Positions 8,054 through 17,477 of a DNA stretch of 64,000 bases are shown here, piece by piece. The notes below the pieces were generated by a model. It made no database searches. It had not been told where the DNA came from and saw nothing but the letters and a program-made list of their open reading frames with translations. This DNA is from Streptomyces sp. NBC_00510. Its GTDB lineage: Bacteria; Actinomycetota; Actinomycetes; Streptomycetales; Streptomycetaceae. A program made the translations under genes and the position numbers. Location of the stretch: positions 4,225,501 through 4,289,500 of the forward strand of contig CP107851.1 of assembly GCA_036013505.1 (NCBI GenBank). Direction: 5' to 3'. Position 1 is the stretch's first letter; each line of letters starts with the position of its first letter.

Positions 8054-9405
8054 TGCCCCGCACCCAGGTGTTCCTGGCGTCGACGCTGTTCGGCGCCGCC
8101 ACGGTGGCCGCCGCGATGGACGCCGGACTGTTCACCCCGGCCGACCGCAGGCTGCTGCTGGTCAGCAACAACGCCGCCGTGCCCGAGATCGCGCCGGCGC
8201 TGGACACGGCACCGGGCTTCGGGGCGCTGCGCGGCCGCTTCGACCGGGTGCTCTCGTGGAACGACACGATCGCCCCGCTGCACCCCTCCGGCTGGTCCCC
8301 GCGCCCCGAGGACGTGCCCCTGTGGGAGCGCCACCTTCGGCGGCTGTGGGACCTCGGCGAGGACGAGGTCGAGCTGGTCGTCGAGTCCCTGCACGTCGAC
8401 CCGGCCCTGGCGCTGGTGAACGTCTTCCCGGGCGCGCCCGTCGAGGTGTACGCCGACGGCCTCATGGTCTACGGCCCGACCCGGGACAAGCTGGACCCGC
8501 TGGTCACGACCCGGGTGGGCCGGCTGCTGCACCTGGACCTGGTCCCCGGGCTGCGGCCGCTGCTGCTGTCGGAGCACGACGTCCCCGCCGGGCTCGTCCC
8601 CGCGCAGGCCTTCACCGGCGTCCTGGCGGGGATCGCGGAGCACGACGCGGCCCCGGCTCCCCTCCCCGAGGGCGGCGCGCTGCTGCTCGGCCAGTACCTG
8701 TCGGCGCTGGACGTCCTCACCACCGCCGAGGAGGAGGAGCTGCACGTCCGCATGGTGCGCGGCGCCGTCGCGGCGGGGCACCGCACGGTGGTCTTCAAGC
8801 CGCACCCGACGGCGCCCGCGCACTGGTCCCGGCGGCTGGAGCGGGAGGCGGAGGCCCTGGGGGCGGAGCTGACCGTGGCCGGGGCGGCCGAGCTCGCCGA
8901 GGTGCTCTTCCTGCGGGCCCGCCCGCGGCTGGTCGTCGGCTGCTTCTCCACCGCGCTGTTCACCGCGTCCGCCCTGTACGGGCTGCCGGTCGCCCGGGTC
9001 GGCACGGAGCTGGTGCTGGACCGGCTGTCGCCGTACCAGAACAGCAACCGCGTGCCCGTCACGATCGCCGACCGCCTCCTGCCGGACCTGGAGGACCGGA
9101 CGTACCGCGAGGCGGCGGAGGCCTGGCGGCCGCCGACGGCGGAGCGGGTCGAGCGGGACCTGACGCCGCTGGTGCGCGCCGTGGGCTACTGCATGCAGCA
9201 CCAGACGTACGCGCATCTGCGGGACGAGGCGGTCCGCTACCTGACCGACGGCCTGGACACCGGCACCTGGCGCTACTTCAAGCGGCGCCGGCTGGCGTCC
9301 CTGGCGCTCCCGGGGGCGGTGCCGTCCCAGCTGGCGTTCCTGCCGGCCAACCCGGCCGTGCGCAGGGTCGCACGGCGGATCAGGCATGTGACGTCCCGCG
9401 GCTGA
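8053..9405 (+). CDS. Polysialyltransferase-family glycosyltransferase
   Basis: The 450-residue product begins QVFLASTLFGAATVAAAM, the characteristic N-terminus of bacterial alpha-2,8 polysialyltransferase-like proteins. FKPHPTAPAH (about 256-265) is the HP motif that binds the CMP moiety, and VVGCFSTALFTASALYG (about 296-312) matches the downstream Ser/Thr motif. VYADGLMVYGP (about 133) is also family-like. It probably adds CMP-Kdn- or CMP-sialate-derived residues to a cell-wall teichulosonic acid, given the neuA/neuB genes in the same cluster. The ATG at 8053 overlaps the previous stop by one base; a GTG at 8050 gives a 4-nt overlap alternative. A hairpin terminator follows at 9427. Confidence 0.85.
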   Translation: MPRTQVFLASTLFGAATVAAAMDAGLFTPADRRLLLVSNNAAVPEIAPALDTAPGFGALRGRFDRVLSWNDTIAPLHPSGWSPRPEDVPLWERHLRRLWDLGEDEVELVVESLHVDPALALVNVFPGAPVEVYADGLMVYGPTRDKLDPLVTTRVGRLLHLDLVPGLRPLLLSEHDVPAGLVPAQAFTGVLAGIAEHDAAPAPLPEGGALLLGQYLSALDVLTTAEEEELHVRMVRGAVAAGHRTVVFKPHPTAPAHWSRRLEREAEALGAELTVAGAAELAEVLFLRARPRLVVGCFSTALFTASALYGLPVARVGTELVLDRLSPYQNSNRVPVTIADRLLPDLEDRTYREAAEAWRPPTAERVERDLTPLVRAVGYCMQHQTYAHLRDEAVRYLTDGLDTGTWRYFKRRRLASLALPGAVPSQLAFLPANPAVRRVARRIRHVTSRG

Positions 9406-9426
9406 CCGCGGCCGTCAGGGCCACGA

Positions 9427-9454
9427 GGGCCGGCGCGGAGGATCGCGCCGGCCC
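9427..9454. terminator. Hairpin between convergent genes
   Basis: GGGCCGGCGCG (9427-9437) pairs perfectly with CGCGCCGGCCC (9444-9454) across a 6-base loop. It sits between the convergent polysialyltransferase-like gene and the TetR gene, so it can serve both. Confidence 0.75.
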
Positions 9455-9480
9455 ACCGCGCGGTGACGACCGCACGGTGA

Positions 9481-10140
9481 CTACCGCGCGCCGTCCGGGG
9501 CGAGGGTCCGCTCGATGCCCGCGACGAGGATCCGCAGACCGGTCTCGAAGCGCGCGTCGTAGTGGTCGAACATCTCCCGGCCGGCCCCGCCCACCAGCGG
9601 GAACTCCCCGCCGAGACGGGCCTGCCGCTCGTCGGTGTCGTAGCGCGGGTCACGCCGGCCGGGCAGCGGCTGCACGGCCTGCTCCTCGATCACGAAGCCG
9701 ATGGTGAAGGTGTACGCGGTGAACCACGCGTTGAGGGCGTCCTCGACGCGGAAGCCCTGCTCGACGAAGGCACCCAGGTAGCGCTCCAGGGCGCCCGCGT
9801 GGCTGTCGTCGGTGAGGTGCGTGCCGCTGAAGACCTTGGCGCCGTCCCGGTAGGCCAGCAGGGCCGCACGGGTGCCGCGGCAGGCGGTGGCGATCCAGTC
9901 CCGCCAGTCGGAACCGGGGACCTCCTGACCCATGCCGCGCTCCAGCATCTGCCGCAGCATGCGGGTGGCCATGGCGTCGAGCAGGGCCTGCTTGTTGGCG
10001 AAGTGCCAGTACAGGGCCGGTGCCTGCACCTGGAGCTCCTTGGCGAGCCGGCGCAGGGTCAGCCCTTCCAACCCCTCCTCGTTCAGCAGGCCGAGGGCGG
10101 TCTCCACCACCTTGTCGCGGTCCAGTCGCGTCGCTGCCAC
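9481..10140 (-). CDS. TetR-family repressor
   Basis: A 219-residue regulator. Residues 3-50 hold a TetR helix-turn-helix (LTLRRLAKELQVQAPALYWH), followed by FANKQALLDAMA. The C-terminal part (about 65-205) resembles the TetR_C domain of tetracycline-repressor relatives and would bind a small ligand. The GTG at 10140 is chosen because the family homology begins there (VAATRLDRDKVV); the longer TTG-started reading would cover the operator. It is divergent from the flavin monooxygenase, and twin TTAAC-N3-GTTAA palindromes lie between them, so it very likely represses that gene and itself, with induction by the monooxygenase substrate. Confidence 0.9.
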   Translation of the reverse strand: MAATRLDRDKVVETALGLLNEEGLEGLTLRRLAKELQVQAPALYWHFANKQALLDAMATRMLRQMLERGMGQEVPGSDWRDWIATACRGTRAALLAYRDGAKVFSGTHLTDDSHAGALERYLGAFVEQGFRVEDALNAWFTAYTFTIGFVIEEQAVQPLPGRRDPRYDTDERQARLGGEFPLVGGAGREMFDHYDARFETGLRILVAGIERTLAPDGAR

Positions 10141-10170
10141 GTGCCCATCCTGTCCGTCCGTCGGTACCCC

Positions 10171-10226
10171 TTGACAATTTAACACCGTTAAGGGGACCCT
10201 CGGGACATGGAACTTAACAGCGTTAA
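10171..10226 (+). promoter_or_regulatory. Promoter and twin TetR operators of the monooxygenase gene
   Basis: Two near-identical palindromes TTAAC-N3-GTTAA occur at 10179-10191 (spacer ACC) and 10214-10226 (spacer AGC), with centres 35 bp apart. A -35-like TTGACA (10171-10176) and a weak -10 GACCCT (10195-10200, 18-bp spacer) place the transcription start at about 10207, the A of the ATG. There is no ribosome binding site, so the mRNA may be leaderless. The second operator lies inside codons 3-7 of the monooxygenase gene. Confidence 0.75.
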
Positions 10227-11667
10227 GGAAACCGGCGTCCTGATCGTCGGGGCCGGCCCCACCGGACTCGCCCTCGGCATCGACCTCGCCCGCCGCGGCG
10301 TGCCCGCGCTCGTCGTGGAGCGCTCCGACCGGCTGTTCCCCGGTTCACGGGGCAAGGGCCTGCAGCCCCGCTCGCTGGAGGTGCTCGACGACCTCGGCGT
10401 GGTCGGGTCCGTCCTCGCGTCGGGCGGCCCCTACCCGCAGGGCCGCGTCTGGCAGGACGGCCGCCCGGTCCACGAGTGGGAGATGTTCGAGCGGGTGCCC
10501 GCCACCTCCGCCGCCCCCTACGGCGCGACGTGGATGATCCCCCAGTGGCGCACGCAGGAGATCCTGTACGCGCGGCTGCGCGAACTGGGCGGCGCGGTCC
10601 GCTTCGGCGCCGGACTCACCGGTCTCGCCCAGGACGCGGACGGCGTGACCGCGGAACTGGCCGACGGCACGACCGTGCGGGCGGCGTACCTGGTCGCCTC
10701 CGACGGCGGGCGCAGCGCCGTACGCAGGGCCCTGGGCATCGCCATGCACGGCGAGACCGTCGACCCCGCCCCGATGCTCGTCGCCGACGTGACGCTGACC
10801 GGCCTGGACCGCGAGCACACCCACGTGTGGCGGGGCCCGGGCGACACCGGTGCCGTCGCCTTCCCGATGGGCGGCACCGAGCGGGACTTCCAGTTCGTCG
10901 CGACGTACCCGGCCGGCGCGGAGCGCCCCGACACCTCACCGGACGGGGTGCGCAAGACCGTCGGACAGCGCACCCACCTGTCGGCCGACGACGTGCTCGA
11001 GGTCATGTGGAGCTCCGACTTCCGGCCGCGCGCCGCCCTGGCCGAGCGCTTCCGGGAGGGCCGGGTCCTGCTCGCCGGGGACGCCGCCCACATCCACTCC
11101 CCCGCGGGCGGCCAGGGCCTCAACACCGGCATCCAGGACGCCTACAACCTCGGCTGGAAGCTCGGCCAGGTGCTGCGGCACGGCGCCGCAGCCAAGCTGC
11201 TGGACAGCTACGGGCAGGAGCGGCTGCCGGTCGCCGCCGACGTCCTCGGCATGAGCACCCACCTGCACCGCAGCACCATCAGCCGGGGCCGGCCGATGAA
11301 CCAGCGGGGCGCCGAGGTCCACCAGCTCGGTCTCGGCTACCGCGACGGCCCGCTCACCGCCGAGACCCGCGAGGGTCTCGCCGAGGACGCCCTGCGGGCC
11401 GGGGACCGCGCGCCCGACGCACCCCTGACCGGCGGCGGGCGGCTCTTCGACGTCCTGCGCGGCCCCCACTTCACGGTGCTGGCCGTCGGCGCCGAACCGC
11501 CCGCGGCGCTGCCCGGCTTCGCCCGCGCGCACCGCGCCGGGCCCGGCAGCGCGGTCCACCGCACCTACGGCGAGGGCCTGTTCGTGGTCCGCCCGGACGG
11601 CTACGTCGGCCTCGCCACGCGCGACCCGGAGCGCGTCACCGCCTGGCTCGCCCGCTTCGCCGGGTGA
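10207..11667 (+). CDS. FAD-dependent aromatic monooxygenase (group A, PHBH fold)
   Basis: The 486-residue enzyme has the three FAD/NAD(P)H motifs of class A flavoprotein hydroxylases: GAGPTGLALGIDLAR (15-29, GxGxxG), VASDGGRSAVRRALG (about 162-176, the DG motif) and LLAGDAAHIHSPAGGQGLN (about 289-307, the GD motif). The C-terminal 110 residues resemble the thioredoxin-like tail seen in rifampicin monooxygenase and polyketide hydroxylases. It should hydroxylate a phenolic or polyketide substrate using NAD(P)H and oxygen. Under control of the divergent TetR gene it may act in drug inactivation; the substrate is unknown. It ends one base before the stop of the convergent mutase gene. Confidence 0.9.
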   Translation: MELNSVKETGVLIVGAGPTGLALGIDLARRGVPALVVERSDRLFPGSRGKGLQPRSLEVLDDLGVVGSVLASGGPYPQGRVWQDGRPVHEWEMFERVPATSAAPYGATWMIPQWRTQEILYARLRELGGAVRFGAGLTGLAQDADGVTAELADGTTVRAAYLVASDGGRSAVRRALGIAMHGETVDPAPMLVADVTLTGLDREHTHVWRGPGDTGAVAFPMGGTERDFQFVATYPAGAERPDTSPDGVRKTVGQRTHLSADDVLEVMWSSDFRPRAALAERFREGRVLLAGDAAHIHSPAGGQGLNTGIQDAYNLGWKLGQVLRHGAAAKLLDSYGQERLPVAADVLGMSTHLHRSTISRGRPMNQRGAEVHQLGLGYRDGPLTAETREGLAEDALRAGDRAPDAPLTGGGRLFDVLRGPHFTVLAVGAEPPAALPGFARAHRAGPGSAVHRTYGEGLFVVRPDGYVGLATRDPERVTAWLARFAG

Positions 11668-11668
11668 C

Positions 11669-13249
<1,581 letters not shown>

Positions 13250-13373
13250 GCGTCATGCCTCCAGCGACTCGGTCCCCTTTCCTCAGTGTGCGGCGAACCG
13301 TGACCGGGCCGGTGCAACTACATGCCGGGGAAATCAGTCAAAGGGTGTACCGACTCATCTCCAGGGGGACGAA

Positions 13374-14261
13374 GTGGCACTCATATCCGTCACAAGATCA
13401 CGCGCGGCGGCCGCGGCCGGCGCGCTGCTCACCGGGGCCCTCCTCGCCGGCTGTACGGCCCAGGCGAGCGAGCCCACCGCCAGGGCCTCCGTGGCACCGG
13501 ACACCGCGGGCCCCGCGGCGAGCCCCTCCGCGAGCACGAGCCCGAGCACGACGCCGAGCAGCGGCTCCCCCTCGCCGACGGCGTCGCCGTCCGCCACGAA
13601 GAAGCCGGAGGCCGACCGCACCCCCCGGCCGGTCGTCGTCATCGCGCGGGGCAGCAGCAGCGCGAAGGTGCGCGAACTGCAGGCGCGGCTGAAGCAGCTC
13701 GGTCTCTTCGGCCGCAACCCCACCGGCTACTACGGCGACGTCACCGCCTCCGCGGTGCGCGCCTTCCAGTCCCGTCACAAGCTGCCCGCCTCGGGCACCG
13801 TCACCGACAGGACCTGGGCGAAGCTGCGCTCGGTCACCCGGCAGCCCACGCGCGGCGCCATGTACCCGCCGACCAGCAACCCGGTGGCGAAGCTCGACCC
13901 GCGCTGCATGACCGGCCGCGTGCTGTGCGTCAGCAAGAACAGCCGCACCCTGGCCTGGGTGGTGAACGGCAAGGTCGTCTCCGCGATGGACGTCCGCTTC
14001 GGCTCCCAGTACACGCCAACCCGCGAGGGCACCTTCAGCGTCTTCGCCAAGAGCCGGAACCACGTGTCGACGATCTACCACACGCCCATGCCGTACGCGA
14101 TGTTCTTCAGCGGCGGCCAGGCGGTGCACTACTCGGCCGACTTCGCGGCCCGCGGCTACGCGGGGGCCTCGCACGGCTGCGTCAACGTGCGGGACCGCGC
14201 GAAGATCTCGGCGCTCTTCGACCAGGTGCGGGTCGGCGACAAGGTCGTCGTCTACTGGTGA
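13374..14261 (+). CDS. L,D-transpeptidase lipoprotein with peptidoglycan-binding domain
   Basis: A 295-residue lipoprotein with lipobox LLAGC at Cys27. A Pro/Ser/Thr-rich wall-spanning linker (about 33-85) precedes a PG_binding_1 domain at 93-152 (SAKVRELQARLKQLGLFG...AFQSRHKLPASG). The YkuD catalytic domain follows at about 180-293, with His-x15-Ser-His-Gly-Cys: VHYSADF then SHGCVN, catalytic Cys269. It should form 3-3 cross-links or trim peptidoglycan outside the membrane. The GTG at 13374 is chosen because it follows AGGGGGAC at good spacing and begins the signal peptide; the longer 5' reading has no signal character. Its last 10 bases overlap the convergent SRPBCC gene. Confidence 0.88.
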   Translation: MALISVTRSRAAAAAGALLTGALLAGCTAQASEPTARASVAPDTAGPAASPSASTSPSTTPSSGSPSPTASPSATKKPEADRTPRPVVVIARGSSSAKVRELQARLKQLGLFGRNPTGYYGDVTASAVRAFQSRHKLPASGTVTDRTWAKLRSVTRQPTRGAMYPPTSNPVAKLDPRCMTGRVLCVSKNSRTLAWVVNGKVVSAMDVRFGSQYTPTREGTFSVFAKSRNHVSTIYHTPMPYAMFFSGGQAVHYSADFAARGYAGASHGCVNVRDRAKISALFDQVRVGDKVVVYW

Positions 14262-14677
14262 CCCCGGGCCAGGAGCCCGTCCAGCGCCCGCCCGAACAGC
14301 AGCCGGCCGGCCCACGCGGTGGGCCGGTCGAACGCCCCCGGCAGCGGACGCACCCTCAACTCCTCGCGCCACACCACGCGTGAGCCCCCCTCCTCCCGCG
14401 GCCACACCTCGATCTCGGCCCAGCCGAGCACGGTCCGGCCGCGCTTCTCCAGCCGGCACCGCCCGGGACGGCCCGCGTCCGGCGGCTCCCAGCGCACGAT
14501 CTCCATGGGGTCGTCGACGGCCATCCGCCCGAGTCCGGTGCGTGCCGTGAACGACCGCTCCCCCGTGACGACGGCGGTGGTGAACGGCACCAGCTCCGCG
14601 TGGCGTTCCCAGTCGGTGACCCGGCGCCAGGCCTCGGCGGCGGGGAGCGGGCAGCGCCGCTCGATCCGGAAGATCAC
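14252..14677 (-). CDS. SRPBCC (START/Bet v1-like) family protein
   Basis: A 141-residue protein beginning VIFRIERRCPLPAAEAWRRV, the usual first strand and helix of SRPBCC folds (polyketide cyclase and coenzyme Q-binding relatives). TDWERHAELVPFTTAVV follows, and an alternating strand pattern continues to RVVWREELRVRPLP, with the long C-terminal helix at about 120-138. Such proteins bind hydrophobic ligands in a cavity; the ligand is unknown. The GTG at 14677 fits the fold start; an in-frame extension to 14932 is Arg/Pro-rich and unlikely. Upstream lie two copies of a repeated promoter-like element. Confidence 0.75.
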   Translation of the reverse strand: MIFRIERRCPLPAAEAWRRVTDWERHAELVPFTTAVVTGERSFTARTGLGRMAVDDPMEIVRWEPPDAGRPGRCRLEKRGRTVLGWAEIEVWPREEGGSRVVWREELRVRPLPGAFDRPTAWAGRLLFGRALDGLLARGHQ

Positions 14678-15004
14678 GTCGTCGACCCTACGCCGCCGCT
14701 CCTGCGGCGCTACGTGAGGACGCGGGCGGAGCGGGGGGAAAGCGCTCCGCCCACGTCCCTCGTTGGGGGCCCGATACGGGGGGACCGGGCGACCCCTCGA
14801 CCGATGACCAGTCGGTCTACTGGTTAAAGCGCCCGGGAAGCCGAAAGTGTCACACCCCGCACCCGCCGCGCCCGGGAGCGCGGCCGGGAGGGAGAGCTGC
14901 CCGGCCGCGCCCGGGTGCGGACCCGTGGGCACGGGAAGAGCCCGGATCCGCGGGGCCGATGACCAATCGGCCCCTCCATGGGAGCGCGCGGCGGCCGGAA
15001 AGTG
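14678..15004 (-). promoter_or_regulatory. Intergenic region with duplicated palindrome plus TGTGAC-type element
   Basis: There is no gene here. Two copies of a two-part element are spaced 155 bp apart. CCGATGACCARTCGG occurs at 14801-14815 and 14956-14970. The second part is GCCGAAAGTGTCACAC at 14840-14855 and GCCGGAAAGTGTCACTC at 14994-15010. The offset between the two parts is the same in both copies. On the minus strand the second part reads TGTGACAYTTTCSGGC, the motif also found near both ECF sigma genes, pointing toward the SRPBCC gene. Confidence 0.5.
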
Positions 15005-16030
15005 TCACTCGCGGCCGTGACCGCGGTGCGGTCCCGGCCGCCCGTCGGGTGGTGCGGCCTGGGCGGACGGGGCGGCCTTGGAGGTCGGTACGGACGGTGC
15101 GGCCGGGGCGGACCGTGAGGTGCCGCGCGGGCCGTGGCCGCCCAGGCGGTGGTGTCCGCCGGAACGGTTCTTCCAACGGCCGCGGGCGTCCCGGGAGTCG
15201 TCGTCGCCCCGCTCGTCCCCCTTCCCGGCCTTGCCGCCGTTCCCCTCGTGCCCGGCGTTCCAGCCGAGCAGCCCGGCGCAGTAGCGGCGGATCTGGCGCT
15301 GGCCGCCGCCCGCCGCCTTGCGCAGCTGCTTGTAGGCCTGCTCGTCCACGCCCTTGCGGTGCCGGCCGGCCGCGGCGTAGGCCCGGCACAGCGCCTTGTG
15401 GTCCAGGGCCGGCGTGGAGGACGGCGTCCCGGCCGGCCGGCCGGGCAGGACGGTGCCGTGGGTGCCGCCGGTGCCGCCCGCCGGGCGGCCGTGGCCGGGA
15501 CCGGGGCGGGAGGTCGGCGGGGCGGTGCGGCCGGGTGACGGCGAACCGCTGTCCGAGGCCGCCGTCGCCGCGCTCTGGGTGTGCACCGGGGAGGGGTCCG
15601 GGACGCCGTTGCCGAGCAGGGCCGGCAGCGCGCCGGCGGCGGCCGCCACGCTCACCCCGGCCACCGCGGCGGTCGCGATCAACGTCCCCGTCAGCGATCT
15701 GGAGTGACGGGCCGTACGGCTCCGCCCGCTCCGGGGCACCGCGCCCGCGCCCGCGCCGGGCGACCAGTCGTCGGCCGTGCCGAGGCGGACGCCCGCGGAA
15801 CCTCCGGTGAGCGCGTCGTCGCCGCGCGCGGCACGGAACGCGGCGACGGCGGCCTCCTCGCGTTCCGGGTCGAGGGGCGCGGGAGCCGCGGCGGCGGCCA
15901 GCAACCCGGCCAGGGCGGCGGCGCGCTCGTCGCGCCAGGCCCGCTCCGCGGGGTCGTCACCGTGGGCACCCCGCAGCAACCGCTCGGCGGTGGCCTCGTC
16001 CAGCCAGTCCTGTCCTCGGTTATCGCTCAT
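15005..16030 (-). CDS. Single-pass membrane protein, probable partner (anti-sigma-like) of the ECF sigma factor
   Basis: The 341-residue protein has an acidic, helical cytoplasmic N-terminus (residues 1-75, with DEATAERLLRGA and several Arg-rich helices). One transmembrane helix lies at about 113-138 (TGTLIATAAVAGVSVAAAAG). A long Ser/Pro/Gly/Thr-rich external part follows, with a compact segment at about 213-258 (ALCRAYAAAGRHRKG...CAGLLGWNAG) containing two Cys, and a basic His/Gly-rich tail. There is no zinc-binding HxxxCxxC anti-sigma motif. It overlaps the sigma gene by ATGA, the typical arrangement of ECF sigma/anti-sigma pairs, so an anti-sigma or sensor role is inferred. Confidence 0.65.
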   Translation of the reverse strand: MSDNRGQDWLDEATAERLLRGAHGDDPAERAWRDERAAALAGLLAAAAAPAPLDPEREEAAVAAFRAARGDDALTGGSAGVRLGTADDWSPGAGAGAVPRSGRSRTARHSRSLTGTLIATAAVAGVSVAAAAGALPALLGNGVPDPSPVHTQSAATAASDSGSPSPGRTAPPTSRPGPGHGRPAGGTGGTHGTVLPGRPAGTPSSTPALDHKALCRAYAAAGRHRKGVDEQAYKQLRKAAGGGQRQIRRYCAGLLGWNAGHEGNGGKAGKGDERGDDDSRDARGRWKNRSGGHHRLGGHGPRGTSRSAPAAPSVPTSKAAPSAQAAPPDGRPGPHRGHGRE

Positions 16031-16617
16031 CTCATGTCCTCAAGCGTTCGGGACGCCGAAAACGTCACACTTGACGACCCGCCGTCGGAATCCAGCAGCT
16101 CAGCCAGACGGCGCAGGCCGCGGCTGGTGGCCATGCGCATCGCACCGGGCCTCTTGCCGACGACCTCGGCCGCCGACCGGGAGTCCAGGCCCATCACGAC
16201 GCGCAGCAGCACGGCCTCGGCCTGGTCGTGGGGAAGGGCGGCGATCGCCGCCAGCGCGGCGCCGGTGCCCACCGCGGCGACCGCCTCCTCGGCGGTGTCC
16301 GAGACGGCGGGCCGGTCGAGCAGTTCCTCCACCCCGGCGGCGGCCAGCGGTCGGCGGCCCACCGCCCGCAGGTGGTCCAGCGCCCGGTTGCGGGCGACCC
16401 GGGCCGCCCAGCCGCGTACCGCGTCCCCGTCACCGTGGAAGGCCGGCAGGTCGCGCGCTATCTGCAACCACGCCTCCGACGCCACGTCCTCGGCGTCCCC
16501 CGCGCCGACCAGCGAGCGTACGTACTGCAGCAGTTGCGGCTGCACCGCTCGGTACACGAACCGGAAGCCGTCCTCGTCCCCCTCTTGCGCCGCGCGTACC
16601 GCGGTCGCCAAATCCAC
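16027..16617 (-). CDS. ECF-type RNA polymerase sigma factor
   Basis: A 196-residue sigma-70 family protein with only regions 2 and 4. Region 2 is seen in DAEDVASEAWLQIARDLPAF and GWAARVARNRALDHLRA (about 60-110). Region 4 is LPHDQAEAVLLRVVMGLDSR followed by AAEVVGKRPGAMRMATSRGL (about 140-180). The GTG at 16617 is preceded by GGGGGAGG at good spacing, so it is preferred to the upstream ATG at 16659. Its last codons (SVTFSASRT) overlap DNA reading GTGTGACGTTTTCGGC, a probable promoter element for the downstream membrane partner. It is a close paralogue of the sigma gene at 16711, about 93 bases upstream of it. Confidence 0.88.
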   Translation of the reverse strand: MDLATAVRAAQEGDEDGFRFVYRAVQPQLLQYVRSLVGAGDAEDVASEAWLQIARDLPAFHGDGDAVRGWAARVARNRALDHLRAVGRRPLAAAGVEELLDRPAVSDTAEEAVAAVGTGAALAAIAALPHDQAEAVLLRVVMGLDSRSAAEVVGKRPGAMRMATSRGLRRLAELLDSDGGSSSVTFSASRTLEDMR

Positions 16618-16710
16618 GTGCGGGCCTCCCCCTCGGAATCGCGCACCATACTGCCCCATGATGGGCGCCGGCAGGGCGTCCGGGGGCGGCTACCCGCCGG
16701 TCACCAAGGG

Positions 16711-17283
16711 TCAGGACAGCAGCCGGGAGAGCCGCTTCAGACCGCGGTGCGCCGCCGTACGGACCGCTCCCGCCCGCTTGCCCAGCACCCGGGCCGCGGA
16801 CACCCCGTCGAGCCCGACGACGACGCGCAGCAGCACCGCCTCCGCCTGGTCGGGCGGGAGCGAGGCGATCAGGGAGAGCGCGCGCTCGGTGGCCAGCGCC
16901 TCCAGCGCGCGGTCCGCGGTGTCCTCGGCCGCGGGGAGGTCCAGCAGTTCGGTGTCGAGGGGACGGGCACGGGGCCTGGCGTCCTGGCGCCGCAGGTGGT
17001 CCAGGGCCCGGTGCCGGGCTATGGTCGCCGCCCAGCCCCGGAAGCCCGCCCCGTCCCCGCGGAACCGGCCGAGGTCGCGGGCGATTTCGAGCCAGGCCTC
17101 GGAGGTGACGTCCTCCGCGTCGTCGCCGACGAGGCCGCGCACGTAGCCGAGCAGCAACGGCTGGACCAGCCGGTAGACCACCGCGAAGGCGTGCTCGTCC
17201 CCGCCCTGGGCGCGCCCGACCGCGGCCCCGAGCTCCATGTCGCGGTCGGTCCGCGGGTCGTGGCGCCCCCCGTTGCTGGCCAC
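16711..17283 (-). CDS. ECF-type sigma factor, paralogue of the neighbouring one
   Basis: A 190-residue ECF sigma factor aligned along its length with the 16027 product: shared are VYRLVQPLLLGYVRGLVG, DAEDVTSEAWLEIARDL, HRALDHLRR and LPPDQAEAVLLRVVVGLDGV. The GTG at 17283 is preferred because GAGAGGA lies 5-7 bases upstream; an ATG at 17307 is possible and the open frame runs back to 17400. It has no obvious anti-sigma gene of its own, so it may share the membrane partner at 15005 or be controlled transcriptionally. The two genes look like a tandem duplication in one operon. Confidence 0.88.
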   Translation of the reverse strand: MASNGGRHDPRTDRDMELGAAVGRAQGGDEHAFAVVYRLVQPLLLGYVRGLVGDDAEDVTSEAWLEIARDLGRFRGDGAGFRGWAATIARHRALDHLRRQDARPRARPLDTELLDLPAAEDTADRALEALATERALSLIASLPPDQAEAVLLRVVVGLDGVSAARVLGKRAGAVRTAAHRGLKRLSRLLS

Positions 17284-17335
17284 ACTGTCCTCTCGAATCG
17301 CCGACATCCTGTACAGCGTGGATTCGCACTGAATC

Positions 17336-17381
17336 GTCACACCTGTCGGGCCGCCCTGGCGATGGGTGTGACATTTTCGGC
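17336..17381. promoter_or_regulatory. Divergent TGTGAC-type promoter elements upstream of the sigma genes
   Basis: On the minus strand GGTGTGACGATTC (17333-17345 region) points toward the sigma gene start at 17283. On the plus strand GTGTGACATTTTCGGC (17366-17381) is the same motif reading the other way. It matches elements at 16055-16070, 14840-14855 and 14994-15010. These are candidate -35 regions for an ECF sigma, perhaps autoregulatory. Confidence 0.45.
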
Positions 17382-17403
17382 CGCGTTGACGCTTTAACAA
17401 TCA

Positions 17404-17452
17404 GAAGCGGCCGAAGACGCTCCTGTGGGGGGAGGCGGACTTCGGCCGCTTC
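17404..17452. terminator. Perfect 13-bp hairpin
   Basis: GAAGCGGCCGAAG (17404-17416) pairs perfectly with CTTCGGCCGCTTC (17440-17452), with a 23-base loop. It lies just downstream of the GH20 gene (which ends at 17478 on the minus strand) and insulates it from the sigma genes. Confidence 0.7.
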
Positions 17453-17477
17453 ACCTGAGACGGCCGGGTACGGCGGC

